Positions 43,039-54,238 are shown, counted from the first letter of the stretch. The stretch is DNA of 64,000 nt from Dromiciops gliroides (GCF_019393635.1 NC_057863.1:646140660-646204659); one strand, 5' to 3'. Notes: generated from the letters alone by a model not told the origin. Translations and numbers: made by a program.

Positions 43039-45648
43039 ATGGCATCGGGCAACTACATCATGGGTAAGAGGGCTCATGGGCCCCTTTCACCTCCTGGGCC
43101 CCTGGAACCAAGCCCCATTATGGTCCCATCAGCTCACCAACCCTCACTTGGGTCCCAACCCCTGTTCTCATTCTACCCTTGCTCCTTCCCAGCTGTCATC
43201 CCAATCTTATCATGCCCCTAACCTCAGCCCTGACCTACAACCTCTAACACCCATCTCAATTCCAACCCCAACCCAAAGAGTACCTTGTTGCCTTCCCAAT
43301 TCACCCCAAACCTGGACCATTACACCTGCATACTGTCCCTGCCATCTCGCTGGGGCTCAACTCCTCACTTGTAAAACCAGAGGGTTTGACCAGATAGCGC
43401 TTATGGGTATGTTAACCGGTGACACTCCCCCAACTGACATTCTAATCATTATTTTCCCCTTCCCATTGGACTAGAGCCCAACCCTCCCTCCGATTCTCAC
43501 CTCAACACCCTGCCTTTGACCCTAAAGCTATCTCTGATCCTAATCCAAAACCCTCCACCACCTCTCCTTCTGATTTAGACTCTGATCTCACTCTGACCCC
43601 AGATCTCCCCAAAAGCTTTCTCACAGAATCCTTTTGAGAACCAAAAGAGGAAGGGACCCTATATACTGAGCACCTTCATCCCATCATCTCCAAATTCACA
43701 GGCTCATAGATTTAGAGCTGGGAGGAACCTTAGAGGTCATCTATTCTAACTTACTCATTTGATTGTTTATTTGTTTGTTTGTTTTAGTAAGGCAATTGGG
43801 GTTAAGTGACTTGTCCAGGGTCACACAGCTAGTAAGTGTTAAGTGTCTGAGGCCGAATTTGAACTCAGGTACTCCTGACTCCAGGGCCTGTGCTCTATCC
43901 ACTGCACCACCTAGCTACCCCTAACTTACTCATTTGAAATGAAGGACCATGGCAGTTAATACCTTTGTCCAAATTTAAAAAGAAAAGCCCTAAGGACTAG
44001 CCTATGAACCTAGGTTTCCAAATTCCAAATCTGGAGCTTACAGAGAAGCACCTGCATTTGTGTATAGGATGAGCTATGAACCCCAGCCCCAGATCTGCTT
44101 AGTCCCAAATTCAACCTGACCTTAAGAAGCCAAGGCTGCCATTTACAGCTAACCCTGAGAGAATTGTGAATCTAGCAAACTGCAGGCTCTCCACCATCTG
44201 GTCCAGAACAGTCCTAGCTCCCAACCATTTCTAATCACCAGACACCAGGAGGCAGGAGAGCTCAGCAGGAAGTACCCTGGAGTTGAAGTCTTGGGGTTCA
44301 ATTTGGGTCCTGCCACTTGCTAGCTGTGTGTCCTCTGACAGACAAGCCCCCTCTCTGGGCTTCATCATTCTTACAAAATGAAGGGGTGGGACCCTCCCAG
44401 TTTGGATAGTAATGAAAAGATCTTAGTGCCACCATCTGAGTGCCACCATGTGCCACCATCCTTCCTCTTGTTCTTTTACAATTGGGGTAACTGAGGTTCA
44501 AAGAGAGGCAAGCACTTTCCTGGGGATGAGTCAGACTTCCAAGCCTGTGGCTCCATTTCCCCAGCCCAGGGCTCTTTCTCCTTTTCCCTGCTACCTCCTC
44601 TCAGTGTCCTGATGTAGCCAACCCTGACACCCAACAGGTCTCCAATTGCCTATACCTTCTGCCTCCTGATCTCAAACCTAACCTGAATGAACTCCAACCC
44701 TAACCCTCCAAGAGAGGCTAGAAATCCAGACTTCAGCCCCAATCCTGTCTCCATCCTGGGCTCAAACCTCCACCATCCAAAGACCCAGACTCACCTCCTC
44801 TCTCTCTTTCTCCTCAGCACTCACCTTCTCCATCTTCATTGTGGCTATCTTGTCCTCTGCAGGTGCTCCCGGTAAGGCAGGGCAGGCAAAGCAGGGAGGA
44901 GGGTTATGGAGGACAGAGAAAGAGCTATGGGAGGAGGGAGGAGGGAAAGCTAGGGGAGCAAGCTTTGGGGCGGTTCTGGGAGCCTTTCTTCCTGAGCCTT
45001 TGGAGCTAATAGTTTGGCATCACTCATCTGCCCACAGTGACCCCCACAGTGATCATGTGCCAGTCCTGGAGCATGTGTGGGGCCGTGGCCTACAACCCTC
45101 AGGAGAATCAGTGCTGTCTGGATGGCAGTGTCCGGTCCTTGTCCCTGCTCTGTGGTCCTAAATTGACCTACGACCCCTGCTCTGAGCGTTGCTGCCCTGA
45201 CTCTGTCCTGAAAAAGTACATTGTGGTTAATAAGACCAGGGAAGGTACTGAGAGAACTGACTGTGGAAATAAGAAGCTCCAATTAAGAGTTGATATCAGG
45301 TAAGGATCCTCTCTCACTCTTGGGTCTCTTGTCTGCTCTCCCAGAACACCAAGGAGCTTGGGAGGCTTGGAAGGGGGACACACCTGAACTCCATCCCTTG
45401 GGGTCATAGCTGGCTATGTAGAACATGTAGCTGGCAGAGAAGCCTGAAATCTGGGTTCTAGAGCCAGTTCTCCCACTGACTCCCTGTGGGATTCTGGGCA
45501 AAGCTTTCCCTTCCCTCAGTTTCCTCATTGGTGAAAACCCAATGATCTCTCAGAGTCCTCCCAGCTCTGACTTTTCATGTTCTAGGTTCTGAGATTTCTC
45601 CCAACTCTAACATCTGAACTCAATGATGCTATTTCTCTCTCTAGGTGA
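43039..45648 (+). CDS. IGFL: Insulin growth factor-like (IGFL) family secreted protein, four exons
   Basis: Coding exons are 43039-43063, 44818-44871, 45038-45299 and 45645-45648. Every intron is GT-AG and the phases agree, giving 114 residues. Residues 1-25 form a signal peptide with a hydrophobic core (LTFSIFIVAIL) and a likely cleavage near SSAGA|PV. The mature part has Cys at 34, 40, 52, 53, 65, 74, 78, 79 and 102, including CC pairs at 52-53 and 78-79, plus the motifs YNP (45-47), CGPKLTY (65-71) and PCSERCCPDS (73-82). Human IGFL proteins are about 110-125 residues with an APV start to the mature chain, the same CC pairs and a four-exon gene. They are secreted; IGFL1 binds the receptor IGFLR1. 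N91-K-T93 is an N-glycosylation sequon. The start codon has G at -3 and +4. Nine cysteines, not the family's eleven, are present. Which of the human paralogues it matches cannot be told; a single marsupial IGFL is likely. Confidence 0.88.
43064..44817 (+). other. IGFL intron 1 (1.75 kb)
   Basis: The donor is ATGG|GTAAGAG and the acceptor is TTTCTCCTCAG. It contains an antisense short SINE at 43763-43921 and a fragment of the old GCTGGGAGGAACCTTAGAGGTCATCTA-type repeat around 43700. The rest looks unique. Confidence 0.75.
43763..43921 (-). mobile_element. Short SINE in IGFL intron 1
   Basis: Type A, antisense to the gene; target duplication CTAACTTACTCATTT, perfect. Confidence 0.94.
44872..45037 (+). 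other. IGFL intron 2
   Basis: A 166-bp intron with donor GGTAAGG and acceptor CCCACAG, free of recognisable repeats. Confidence 0.8.
45300..45644 (+). other. IGFL intron 3, splitting the last sense codon
   Basis: The donor CAG|GTAAGG and acceptor CTCTCTAG|GTGAAA split the last arginine codon. Spliced RNA reads AGG TGA and unspliced RNA reads AGG TAA, so both give the same C-terminus. Positions 45541-45620 hold a piece of the 33-bp-unit repeat (inverse orientation). Confidence 0.7.
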
Positions 45649-46039
45649 AAGTTGGCTGGAAGACTCCTCCTACCTCCAAAGACACTTCCCAGACCTCAAG
45701 AGATCCAAGGACTTGATGCTGTCCCAATGCCTGGGGTTTCTTCAGTGGAGGGACCTTGGGGGGCAGGGGGAGAGGAGGGAGAAGCCTCTTGGACAGGGAC
45801 TCTTGGCTGCACTGCTCTCCTGCATTGTGGATCTGCCTTTGCTGGACATGGGCATAAGCACTTGGGGTGGGCTAAGTGTGCCTTCAGGAATACTCACTCT
45901 CCCGCTCATTCCTGTCTATGCTGGAAAAGCCACTGTCAGTCATGCAAAATCCACTGGGGGCTGGGCTCCCTCTTTCTTCTTATTATATGAATATTGATAA
46001 GTAATAATAATCACATCCTTATGTAAACCCATATTGCTC

Positions 46040-46205
46040 ATTCCCTTTACACTTTCACTGGAGCCTCTCACAAATAGTCTTGTGAGGGAGATAGTGCAGT
46101 GTTGGCCCCTTTTTTACAGATCAGGAAACAGGCCCAGAAAGGGAGCAGGACTTGCCCAAGGTCACACAATGGGTCCAAACTGGGATTATAGCCCAGATCT
46201 CCTTA
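46040..46205 (-). mobile_element. MIR-type SINE in the IGFL 3' UTR region
   Basis: TCTTGTGAGGGAGATAGTGC, TTTACAGATCAGGAAACAGG and CCAAGGTCACACAATGGG. Its counterpart in duplication copy B is at about 54335-54432. Confidence 0.6.
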
Positions 46206-47060
46206 CGCAGAGCTACCTAAATACACATACAGATGTGGAAACTAATACCAATACTCACCTGCAGGCCTTCCTGGTTTCTTCTTCTGGGCCCTGGCTCAGC
46301 TTAGTAAAGGCCAAGTCCTAGATTTGGGAGGGGTGTAGCAAATTGATCTGTGAAGACTGAGACCCCAGGCAGTAATGGATACGCACAACGAGAAGGAATG
46401 GAGGAGCCAGGAGCCCGAAGACCCCAGATACCAGTTGGTTCTGCTTTGACGGGGAGGGAAGGGGGCTTATTGAGGGGTAGGAGGTAGAAAGAAATAAAAC
46501 TACTGCCTTGGGATTTCCAATTGGCCTTCTTGTGTCATCTTTGTTGCCAACGACGGAAGGAACTGGAGCCAAGCCACCGGTGGGAAAGGATTTCCCTTCC
46601 TTACCTGAGTACAAACCCTGGCTGAGAGCCTGGGTACAACATTAGCCCATGGAAAGTGAGCACAGAGCTCCCCCTTGTGGGCACAGAGGGAAGGTGCGGT
46701 CCCTGGTCACTCAGGGCTAATGAAAGGGATTTGGGAAATGTCACTGGAAATAAGAGTTGACAAGACGAACTAACATTCATAGAGGGCTTTCATATTTGCA
46801 AGTGTGTTCAATACCTCATCTCATTTTCTGCTAGATCTAGAGCTTGGGAAACACCTTAGAGGTTGTCTAGCTCAGCCCCTTTACAGACAAGAAAACTGAG
46901 GTTCAGAGGCAGAGAAGAACAGAAATGAGATTCGAACCCATGACCACTGTCTCTAAAGCTATCTCCCCTTCTACTGCTCCATACCACCTCCCTCCAGGGA
47001 AACTGAGGCCCAGGAATGGGAAGGAACTTGTCCAAGGCTACCAAGGACCCTGCTCCAAAA
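46110..47060. repeat. Segmental duplication, copy A (downstream of IGFL)
   Basis: This stretch is colinear with 54335-55350. Shared blocks in order: an antisense MIR ending CAG(A/G)TCTCCTTA; an AATAAA-like run; CTTCTTGTGT; GGAACTGGAGCC; GTGAGCACAGAGCTCC followed by CTTGTGG; GGGCTTT with TTTGCAA; AGAGCT; and ATACCA with CCCTCCAGGGAAA. Divergence is high, so the event is old. Confidence 0.7.
46493..46498 (+). terminator. Candidate IGFL polyadenylation signal AATAAA
   Basis: AATAAA is followed within 40 bp by a GT-rich stretch (CTTCTTGTGTCATCTTTGTTG). It would give a last exon of about 870 nt, mostly 3' UTR. In the diverged copy near 54.55 kb the hexamer reads AATAAG. Confidence 0.45.
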
Positions 47061-47239
47061 GACTAGACACCTTTACTTGCTGAATCACTGATGCATGGCC
47101 AGGAAACTCTACCTAGATAAGACAAAGTCCCAAGGGCTGGTAGTGTTCCCAAGCAGGCCACAGAAGTGGAAGGACAAAAGAGAAGTCTTCTTTAGGAATA
47201 CCAGCCACTCCCTCTCTCTCTGCTGTTCCCAGAAGCCGA

Positions 47240-47668
47240 GTAGTCAATAACATTTAAAGGTCTACTATGTGTCAGACACTATGCTAAATCCTGGGGCTAC
47301 AAAGAAACAAAAAAGTTGTCCCTCATCTGAAGGAGCTCACATTATAATGGAAAAGACAGGAGGGTGCAAACAACCACGGGCATAGCTCGTTAGCTAGGAA
47401 TAGGACAAATTGAAAATAATCAGCAGAGATGAGACATGAGCATTACCATGGGGAAGGGTTTCCTGTAGAAAGTGGGGTTTTAAGTGTGACTTGAAGAAAG
47501 CCAAGGAAGAAGGTGGAGAGGAGGAGGGAGAGAATCCCAAGTATGAGGGACAGCCAGAGAAAATACCTACAGTCCAGAGACAGAGTGTCTTGTGGGAGGA
47601 ACATCAAGGGAGCCAGTGTTACTGCACAGCAACAGCATTCCATGGGATGTGAGGTAAAAGAAGACTGG
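47240..47668 (+). repeat. Long interspersed repeat, family not identified
   Basis: CTACTATGTGTCAGACACTA, GGGGCTACAAAGAAACAAAA, GGAGCTCACATTATAATGG, GACTTGAAGAAAGCCAAGG and GGGACAGCCAGAGAAAATAC. Pieces of the same series occur at 2780-2960, 38200-38395, 39430-39600 and 60865-60965. Confidence 0.6.
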
Positions 47669-47669
47669 A

Positions 47670-47822
47670 GGGGGCAGCTAGGTGGTGCAGTGGATAGAGC
47701 ACCAGCCCTGGATTCAGGAGAACCTGAGTTCAAATGTGGCCTCAGACACTTAACACTTACTAGCTGTATGACCCTGGGCAAGTCACTTAACCCCAATTGC
47801 CTCATCCCCCCCCCAAAAAAAA
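47670..47822 (+). mobile_element. Short SINE
   Basis: Type A with a nine-C run before the A tail. Confidence 0.92.
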
Positions 47823-47854
47823 AGAACACTGAAAAGATGGGAGGCGGGGGGGGG

Positions 47855-47857
<3 letters not shown>

Positions 47858-47888
<31 letters not shown>
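47858..47888 (+). repeat. (GA)n microsatellite
   Basis: Directly follows a nine-G run downstream of a SINE. Confidence 0.9.
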
Positions 47889-47891
<3 letters not shown>

Positions 47892-48068
47892 ACACTGTGA
47901 GTCTGAATGACTGGGAAGATAGTGGAGCCCTTAGCAGTAATAGGGGAAATTCAGAAGGTGGTAGGGTTTAAGGAGAGAGATATTGAGTTAAGTTTGGGGA
48001 CTATTAAATTTAAGATTTCTAAGGGACACTTTATTCAAGATGTATAATAGGCAATTAGAAACATAAAG

Positions 48069-48309
48069 AAGCAGCTAGGTGGCTCAGTGGGTAGATTGAC
48101 CTTCCTGGAACCAGGAGGACCTGGGTTCAAATCTTACCTAAAACACTTACTAGCTATGTGACCCTGGGCAAGTCACTTCACCCTGTTTGTCTCAGTTTCC
48201 CCATCTGTAAAATGAGCTGGAGAAGGAAATGGCAAACCACTCTAGTATCTTTGCCAAGAAAACCCCAAACGGGATCACTAAGAGCCAAACATAACTTGAA
48301 GAACAACAA
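48069..48309 (+). mobile_element. MAR1-type CORE-SINE
   Basis: Full length from GCAGCTAGGTGGCTCAGTGG to TTGAAGAACAACAA. Confidence 0.87.
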
Positions 48310-48604
48310 TGGGAATGTAAGACTGAGGGTCAACAGAGAGTTTGAGGCTGGATTTTGACAATTATCAACATCAAGATGAGTTGATAAGATCGTCAAGGGA
48401 AATGTTATAGAGGGAAAAGAGAAGCAGAAAAAAAAAGGTCCATTCCCTCTTCCACATGACAGCCTTTGCAATCCAGGCTGCATCCCTCTACCACCTCCTC
48501 TACAGGCCAAGGGTCCTCTAATTTCCCTTGATCTGCAAATGGCATGATCCTGAGACTCTCCACCATCTTGGCTGCCCATCCCTGGCCCATCTCCAGCTTC
48601 CCCA

Positions 48605-48890
48605 TTGCCTTCCTAAAGTGTAGAGTTGAGAATTAATCAGGTCTTTCCAGCTGTGGGCTGAATAGCACTCTTAATTTCCTTCCTTCTGAACTCCAATACA
48701 GCCCAAGATCACATTTTTTTTTTTACTTGCCAGTTCACTCTGTTGACCTCTTTGGAGCTTGTAGTCCACTAACACTTCCAGATCTTTCTCTAATGTCTAG
48801 TTATGACACCTCTACCTTTGACATGGGAAGTTAATTTTTTTAACCCTAGCTGAAGACTTTCTATAGTCTGCTAAGTCTTCTTGGATGAAT
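48605..48890 (-). mobile_element. L3/CR1 LINE 3' region
   Basis: CAGCCCAAGATCACATTTTT, ACTCTGTTGACCTCTTTGGA and TAGTCCACTAACACTTCCAG match CR1/L3 text read antisense. Confidence 0.55.
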
Positions 48891-49052
48891 GGTTGGCTAA
48901 TGAGGAGGAATCAGCGTTGTCAAGGCCTGGCAGTTCATTTTTGTCCCCTGGGTCCCTCTAGTGGTGGGGAAGGCAAAAGGTCCCAAAGTCAAATTGATGC
49001 TAGGTCATCTACTCAGGAAAGGAAACACCAAGCAGAGAAGGCAGCAAGGGAC

Positions 49053-49512
49053 TGTGATGAAATAATGGGATTTAGCAGATACTCAGACCCACCTGGAGAT
49101 TAATCTAGACTGATTGAATCAAGTGACAGTGATTGACTGCTGATTAGCCTACTTCAAGTTAACTGGATTGTAATCACACCTTGAGAACACCTTCTGAACC
49201 AATGGATTTGGATGATGCCAACCAATCAGCTTGAAGCAGTGTGTAAGGACCGCCTCTGTTCCAGACCTATAAAAAGCTTCCACAATCAGTTTGCTGGAGA
49301 GAGTTCGTGATTGAAGCAGGCTTATGGCAGAGGACTTGAGGAAGAACCAGACCAGACCAGACCAGGTTGGAACTCTAGGCTAAATAGGTTTTTTTCTTAA
49401 CTTTCTGAACTCCATGGGAATATTTGTATGCTTTAATAAATGTTTAATGCCCAAGGACTGGTGCTAAAGCTTCTAATTTAAAGCGACCACAATTTAGATT
49501 TTAAACATCACA
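49053..49512 (+). mobile_element. Solo LTR of an endogenous retrovirus, copy 2
   Basis: A 460-bp LTR bounded by the inverted ends TGTGATG and CATCACA and flanked by the 4-bp direct repeat GGAC. It has TATAAAAA at 49268-49275 and AATAAA at 49435-49440, plus a local CCAGA repeat near 49350-49370. It aligns along its length with the reverse complement of 7402-7912. A 4-bp target duplication fits ERV class I. No internal viral genes adjoin it. Confidence 0.85.
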
Positions 49513-50121
49513 GGACCCAGGCACAAGCTTAATCCCTTAGGTCCTTGTTCTGTGTGAATGGAAGCCCATCCCCCATCCTCCCATGGGGTCTAGAATGTGA
49601 AATAGGCTACCTCTGCTGTAGTGAAATAATAAATTGGGTGATTCCTAGAAATCTGAACCACACTTCTGTCACCTAGCCAAGTGACTCTCTCGTATTGTCT
49701 TTATGTAGCATTTACAACCTTTGAAAGTCCACAAGGTTACAACCTAATCTGATCCTGCTTCACTTAAGAGCAGTAGGGAACAAACATAAAGAGATCAGAG
49801 AGCCATATTCACAGGCTACGTGTTGGTCTGAGTGGAGACAATAAGATCCAAGACCTCTCTCCCTTCCCCAGTGCTTACAGTGTATCTTCCTCACTCAAAC
49901 CACCCAGGAAAGAAAGAGAACTGAGTTATCCACATTGGAGTCTTTACTGCCTAATATATCTTGTCATGCCTTTCCAGGAGCAGGATCTCCAGTCTTTTCC
50001 ATGATGGTTGGCATCAAGCAGATCAAGCCCAATATGCTCTGGGGACAAGACTCTCATCTACCATTTCCCCACATCCATGTGAGTTTGCCTCATTGTATCA
50101 GTTGACTATAACTGAAGCAGT

Positions 50122-50265
50122 TTCATGGAGCCATGCATAAAGTACTGGACTTGGAAGTCAGGAAGACCTGAATTCAAATCCTTGCTCTGACACTTACTAG
50201 TTACATGACTTTGGGCAAGCTACAACCTCTTAGCCTTAGTTTCCTGTGATGACTAAGATAATCAT
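50122..50265 (+). mobile_element. MIR/THER1-type SINE, partial
   Basis: AAGTACTGGACTTGGAAGTC and TTAGTTACATGACTTTGGGC. Confidence 0.55.
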
Positions 50266-50337
50266 GAGAGACAAAATTCTGGGTAAATTATAATTATGTT
50301 TATTAATTATGAACAGTAACAGGATGACAAAGGTGGC

Positions 50338-50479
50338 TTTTTTTGGGAGGCAATTGGGTTTAAGTGACTTGCCCAGGGTCACACAGCTAGTAAGTGTCAA
50401 GTGTCTGAGGCCAGCTTTGAACTCAGGTCCGCCTGAATCCAGGGCCGGTGCCCTATCCACTGCGCCACCTAGCTGCCCC
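50338..50479 (-). mobile_element. Short SINE
   Basis: Type A end with the AGTGTCAAGTG middle; target duplication AAAG(G/A)TGGCTTTTT. Confidence 0.92.
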
Positions 50480-50794
50480 AAAGATGGCTTTTTAAACCTC
50501 TCATAGTTTAAAAAAAAAAAGAAAGAAAGAAAAGGGCACTAGCCTGGCCACTTCTTCAGGTTTATATGTTTTGGGGGCATGAGGAAGTCCATTGAAGAGC
50601 AATCAAATCTGATTGGTCAACTTATTCGAAGGGAGGCTAGATTATACCTGACCACCCTCAACCTTGTGCTAATATATTTGTGCTAATAATGAGCTAATTT
50701 GTTCTTTCTAACAAATAAGCTGAATAACCCCTCATTGGAGGAGAGGTCTTTCTGTCTAAACAAAAGGTTTGCCTCCTTAAGAGGACATAATGGT

Positions 50795-52205
50795 GATTTA
50801 GACATAAGAGGTGATACCATAGGTAAATTAGGAGAGAAAGGAATAGTGTACCTATCAGATCTTTGGAAAGGAAAACAGTTTTTGACCAAACAAGAGATAG
50901 AGTATATTATAAAATGCAAAATGGATGATTTTGATTATATTAAATTAAAAAACTTTTGTACAAACAGAAGCAATGCATCCAAAATTGGAAGGGAGGCAGA
51001 AAGCTGGGAAACAATTTTTGAGGCCAGTGCTTCTGATAAAGGCCTCATCTCTAAAATATATAGGGAATTAAATCAAATTTATAAGAATCCAAGTCATTCC
51101 CCAATTGAGAAATGGTCAAAGGATATGAACAGGCAGTTTTCTGATGAAGAAACCAAAGCTATCTATTCCCATATGAAAAAATGCTCTAAATCTCTAATGA
51201 TTAGAGAGATGCAAATTAAAACAACTCTGAGGTACCACCTGACACCTATCAGATTGGCTAAAATGACAAAAAGGAAGATAATAAATGTTGGAGAGGCTGT
51301 GGGAAAATTGGAACACTAATGCATTGTTGGTGGAGCTGTGAGCTGATCCAACCATTCTGGAGAGCAATTTGGAATTATGCCCAAAGGGCGATAAAGCTGT
51401 GCATACCCTTTGACCCAGCAATCCCACTTTTAGGTCTTTTGCCCAAAGAAATCATGGAAGGGGGAAAGGGACCCACATGTACAAAAATATTTATAGCTGC
51501 TCTTTACGTGGTAGCAAGGAATTGGAAGTTGAGGGGGTGCCCATCCATTGGGGAATGGCTGGACAAGTTGTGGTATATGAATACAATGGAATACTATTGT
51601 GCTATAAGAAACGATGAGCAGGAGGAGTTCAGAGAAACCTGGAGGGTCTTACGTGAGCTGATGATGAGTGAGATGAGCAGAACCAGAAGAACATTGTACA
51701 CAGTATCATCAACATTGAGTGTTGACCTACTGTGATGGACTAGATTCTTCTCACCAATGCAATCGTACAGAAGAGTTCCAGGGAACTCATGATAGAAGAG
51801 GATCTCCAAATCCAAGAAAAAAAAAAAGAAAGAAAGAACTGTGGAGTATAGATGCTGATTGAACCATATTATTTCTTTTGTTTTGGGTGCTGTTGGTTTT
51901 TTTTTTCTTTCTATTTTGAGGTTTTGCATCACTGCTCTGATTCTTTCTCTTGTAACAGGATTAATGCAGAAATAGGATTAATGTTATTATGTGTATATAT
52001 ATGTGTGTATATATATATATATGTATATGTATAGAGATATATAGATATAACCTATATCAGATTACCTGCTGTCTAGGGGAGGGGGGGAGGGAGGGGAGGG
52101 AGGGAGTCAAATCTGAAATTGTAAAGCTTGTATAAACAAAAGTTGAGAACTATCTTTACATGTAACGGAAAAAATAAAATACCTCATACATTAAAAAAAA
52201 AAAAA
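50795..52205 (+). mobile_element. 5'-truncated L1 (LINE-1) with target-site duplication
   Basis: A 16-bp duplication AAGAGGACATAATGGT flanks it (50779-50794 and 52206-52221). The body encodes the C-terminal part of ORF2: DYIKLKNFCT, DKGLISKIYREL, MNRQFSDEE, REMQIKTTLRYHLTPIR, HCWWSCELIQPFW, FDPAIPLLG and MEYYCAIRNDEQEEF. The reading frame shifts once near 51310, where one base seems to be missing. A 3' UTR of about 470 bp ends in a 15-A tail. Endonuclease and reverse transcriptase core are absent, so it cannot move by itself. Confidence 0.92.
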
Positions 52206-52511
52206 AAGAGGACATAATGGTAACCTTCACCTCCGAAGGTCAAATTTTTTTTTTTTATAGCTGTAAAGAGAATTTAGAGAGGTTGGTCTTATCTAATTGA
52301 GATTCCTAGAGGTTGATAACTGTGACCAGGGCCAGGGAGAGTTGACTTTATTTTATTAAGAAGGACTTTGGAATGGAAGTCAGGGATTGAATCTCCAAGA
52401 CGTTGGTTGCACAAATCATTTCTCATAACGGACTGAACTTCCAAGATATGTATTACAAATAATCATTTATCACATTGCCTCATATATAAAATATGGATAA
52501 AAACAATACCT

Positions 52512-52665
52512 CGGGCAGCTAGGTGGTACAGTGGATAGAGCACCGGCCCTGGAGTCAGGAGTATCTGAGTTCAAATCCAGCCTCAGACACTTGACACTTA
52601 CTAGCTGTGTGACCCTGGGCAAGTCACTTAACCCCCATTGCCCCACAAAAACAAAACAAAAAACT
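52512..52665 (+). mobile_element. Short SINE
   Basis: Type B; target duplication AAAACAATACC. Confidence 0.92.
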
Positions 52666-53243
52666 CCCCACAAAACAATACCCCAGCTCCCAAGGTTGTT
52701 TTGATGATATGAGAATGTTTGTGAAATATGAGAATGTTGATGAAACTCTTTGCAAACCTTGTGGTGCTATAAAAATGTCAGCTTTGATTGTTATTCTGAG
52801 ATTGTCCAAGAACAACCCCAGACAATTGACTGCAGGCCTTTCACCTGGATGTGGGACATCCCAATATGTGAAAATGTTGTGAGTGAAGAGATATGTTCAG
52901 GAGGGTAAACAGAGTTAAATCAGGAATAACTAGGTCATCTTTGTCTATATAGACTGTATGAGTTTGTCCACAAGGGTTTCCTCCCCTCAGAGTTAAGATC
53001 AACAGACGTCCTGGAAATGTTCAGGCAATTTAGAAACAGGAAGCCTAGGCGGACTCCATATCCAGGGCTGTCGTCTTTCTCTTTTTTACTCCCTTAAGCA
53101 GAACAGTTCTTACCTCATCTCATTTCTTCCTCACCTTCTCTTAACCTGACTCTTCTACAAGACCTATCTGTTTGTGCCAAAGGAGATCCTTCCTAACTTT
53201 GCTCCTGGGCTTGATATAACACACATGTAAAGAAGGGGGTTAT
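52666..53243. other. Unassigned stretch
   Basis: Searched for IGFL exon remnants, as expected for a duplicated gene; none seen. Confidence 0.4.
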
Positions 53244-53321
53244 GGGGCAGCTAGGTGGCACAGTGGATGGAGCACTGGCCCTGGAGTCAGGAGTACCTGA
53301 GTTCAAATCCGACCTCAGACA
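53244..53321 (+). mobile_element. Short SINE, 3' half missing
   Basis: It breaks off after GACCTCAGACA and continues into unrelated AATTATTACAG. Confidence 0.88.
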
Positions 53322-53419
53322 ATTATTACAGTTTATAATCCCACATTCTTTACAATGATATCACTAGCTGCGTTTTATAAAGGAATAGATATATCTGAGG
53401 TTCTGAATACTGGTATATT

Positions 53420-53572
53420 TTTTATTTTTTTATTTTTTGTGGGGCAATGGGGTTAAGTGACTTGTCCAGGGTCACACAGCTGGTAAGTGTCAAGTGTCTG
53501 AGGTCTGATTTAAACTCAGGTCCTCCTGAATCCAGGGCTGGTGCTTTATCCACTGTGCCACCTAGCCACCCC
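53420..53572 (-). mobile_element. Short SINE
   Basis: Type B; target duplication GGTTCTGA(A/G)TACTG. Confidence 0.92.
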
Positions 53573-54086
53573 GGTTCTGAGTACTGATGATCTGAGTGGG
53601 TTAGGAGCATATTGCATTCTAATTTCAGAATGTAAAACTGGGAAAGAAGGTGGATATTTGTAAATGCAATGCCAGGCATTCTTTAACAATCTGTTGTTTC
53701 CTAAGACTCTCTGAGCTCTAAGGGCATAGCTGTCTGACTGACACCACTTAGATCCCTGGCTGTGATGGGAGTGTCCTTACTGCCCAGGAAAGGTGATTAA
53801 AATTGAATAAGGTACCTTGGATTAGTGGGAAGAGCTAAGATGGATAAGGATCAGGAAGCAGTACAGTAGAGTTCCCCAATACAACTCCTCCACAACGATC
53901 TAGAAAATGTACAAGATCAAGTTCTGATTGGGAAATCTAAGGAAAAAAAACCCAGAGAATTGTATTTTCAGTTCAGGCCAGTATAGGGAAACAGACAGAT
54001 CTGCAGACATTGGGTATAGCATCTGGCCACGGATGTGTCTCAGATAATTCTAACACACAGGAACTTAAAGAGCATTGAGATTGTAA

Positions 54087-54238
54087 GGGGCAGCTAGGTG
54101 GCACAATGGATAAAACACCGACCCTGGATTCAGGAGGACCTGAGTTCAAATACGGCCTCAGACACTTGATACTTACTAGCTGTGTGACCCTGGGCAAGTC
54201 ACTTAACCCTCGTTTGCCCCGGGGGAAAAAAAAAAAAG
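54087..54238 (+). mobile_element. Short SINE
   Basis: Type B; target duplication AGATTGTA; abuts duplication copy B. Confidence 0.92.

Larger units (their letters stand above)
50260..52510. mobile_element. Older unclassified repeat split by a SINE and an L1
   Basis: The flanks 50260-50337, 50480-50794 and 52206-52510 appear to be one older sequence into which a SINE and then an L1 inserted. The outer sequence could be an LTR, but no ends were found. Confidence 0.25.

Noticed and set aside
42992..43474. 160-codon frame overlapping IGFL exon 1
   Set aside because: It runs through the intron in another frame and has no homology; the IGFL exon explains the locus.
45623..45997. 124-codon frame over IGFL exon 4
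   Set aside because: Lies in the predicted 3' UTR and has no family resemblance.
49978..50081. Possible exon bounded by TTTCCAG and CATGTGAGT
   Set aside because: The splice-like ends and open frame are suggestive, but the peptide matches nothing known and no partner exon was found.
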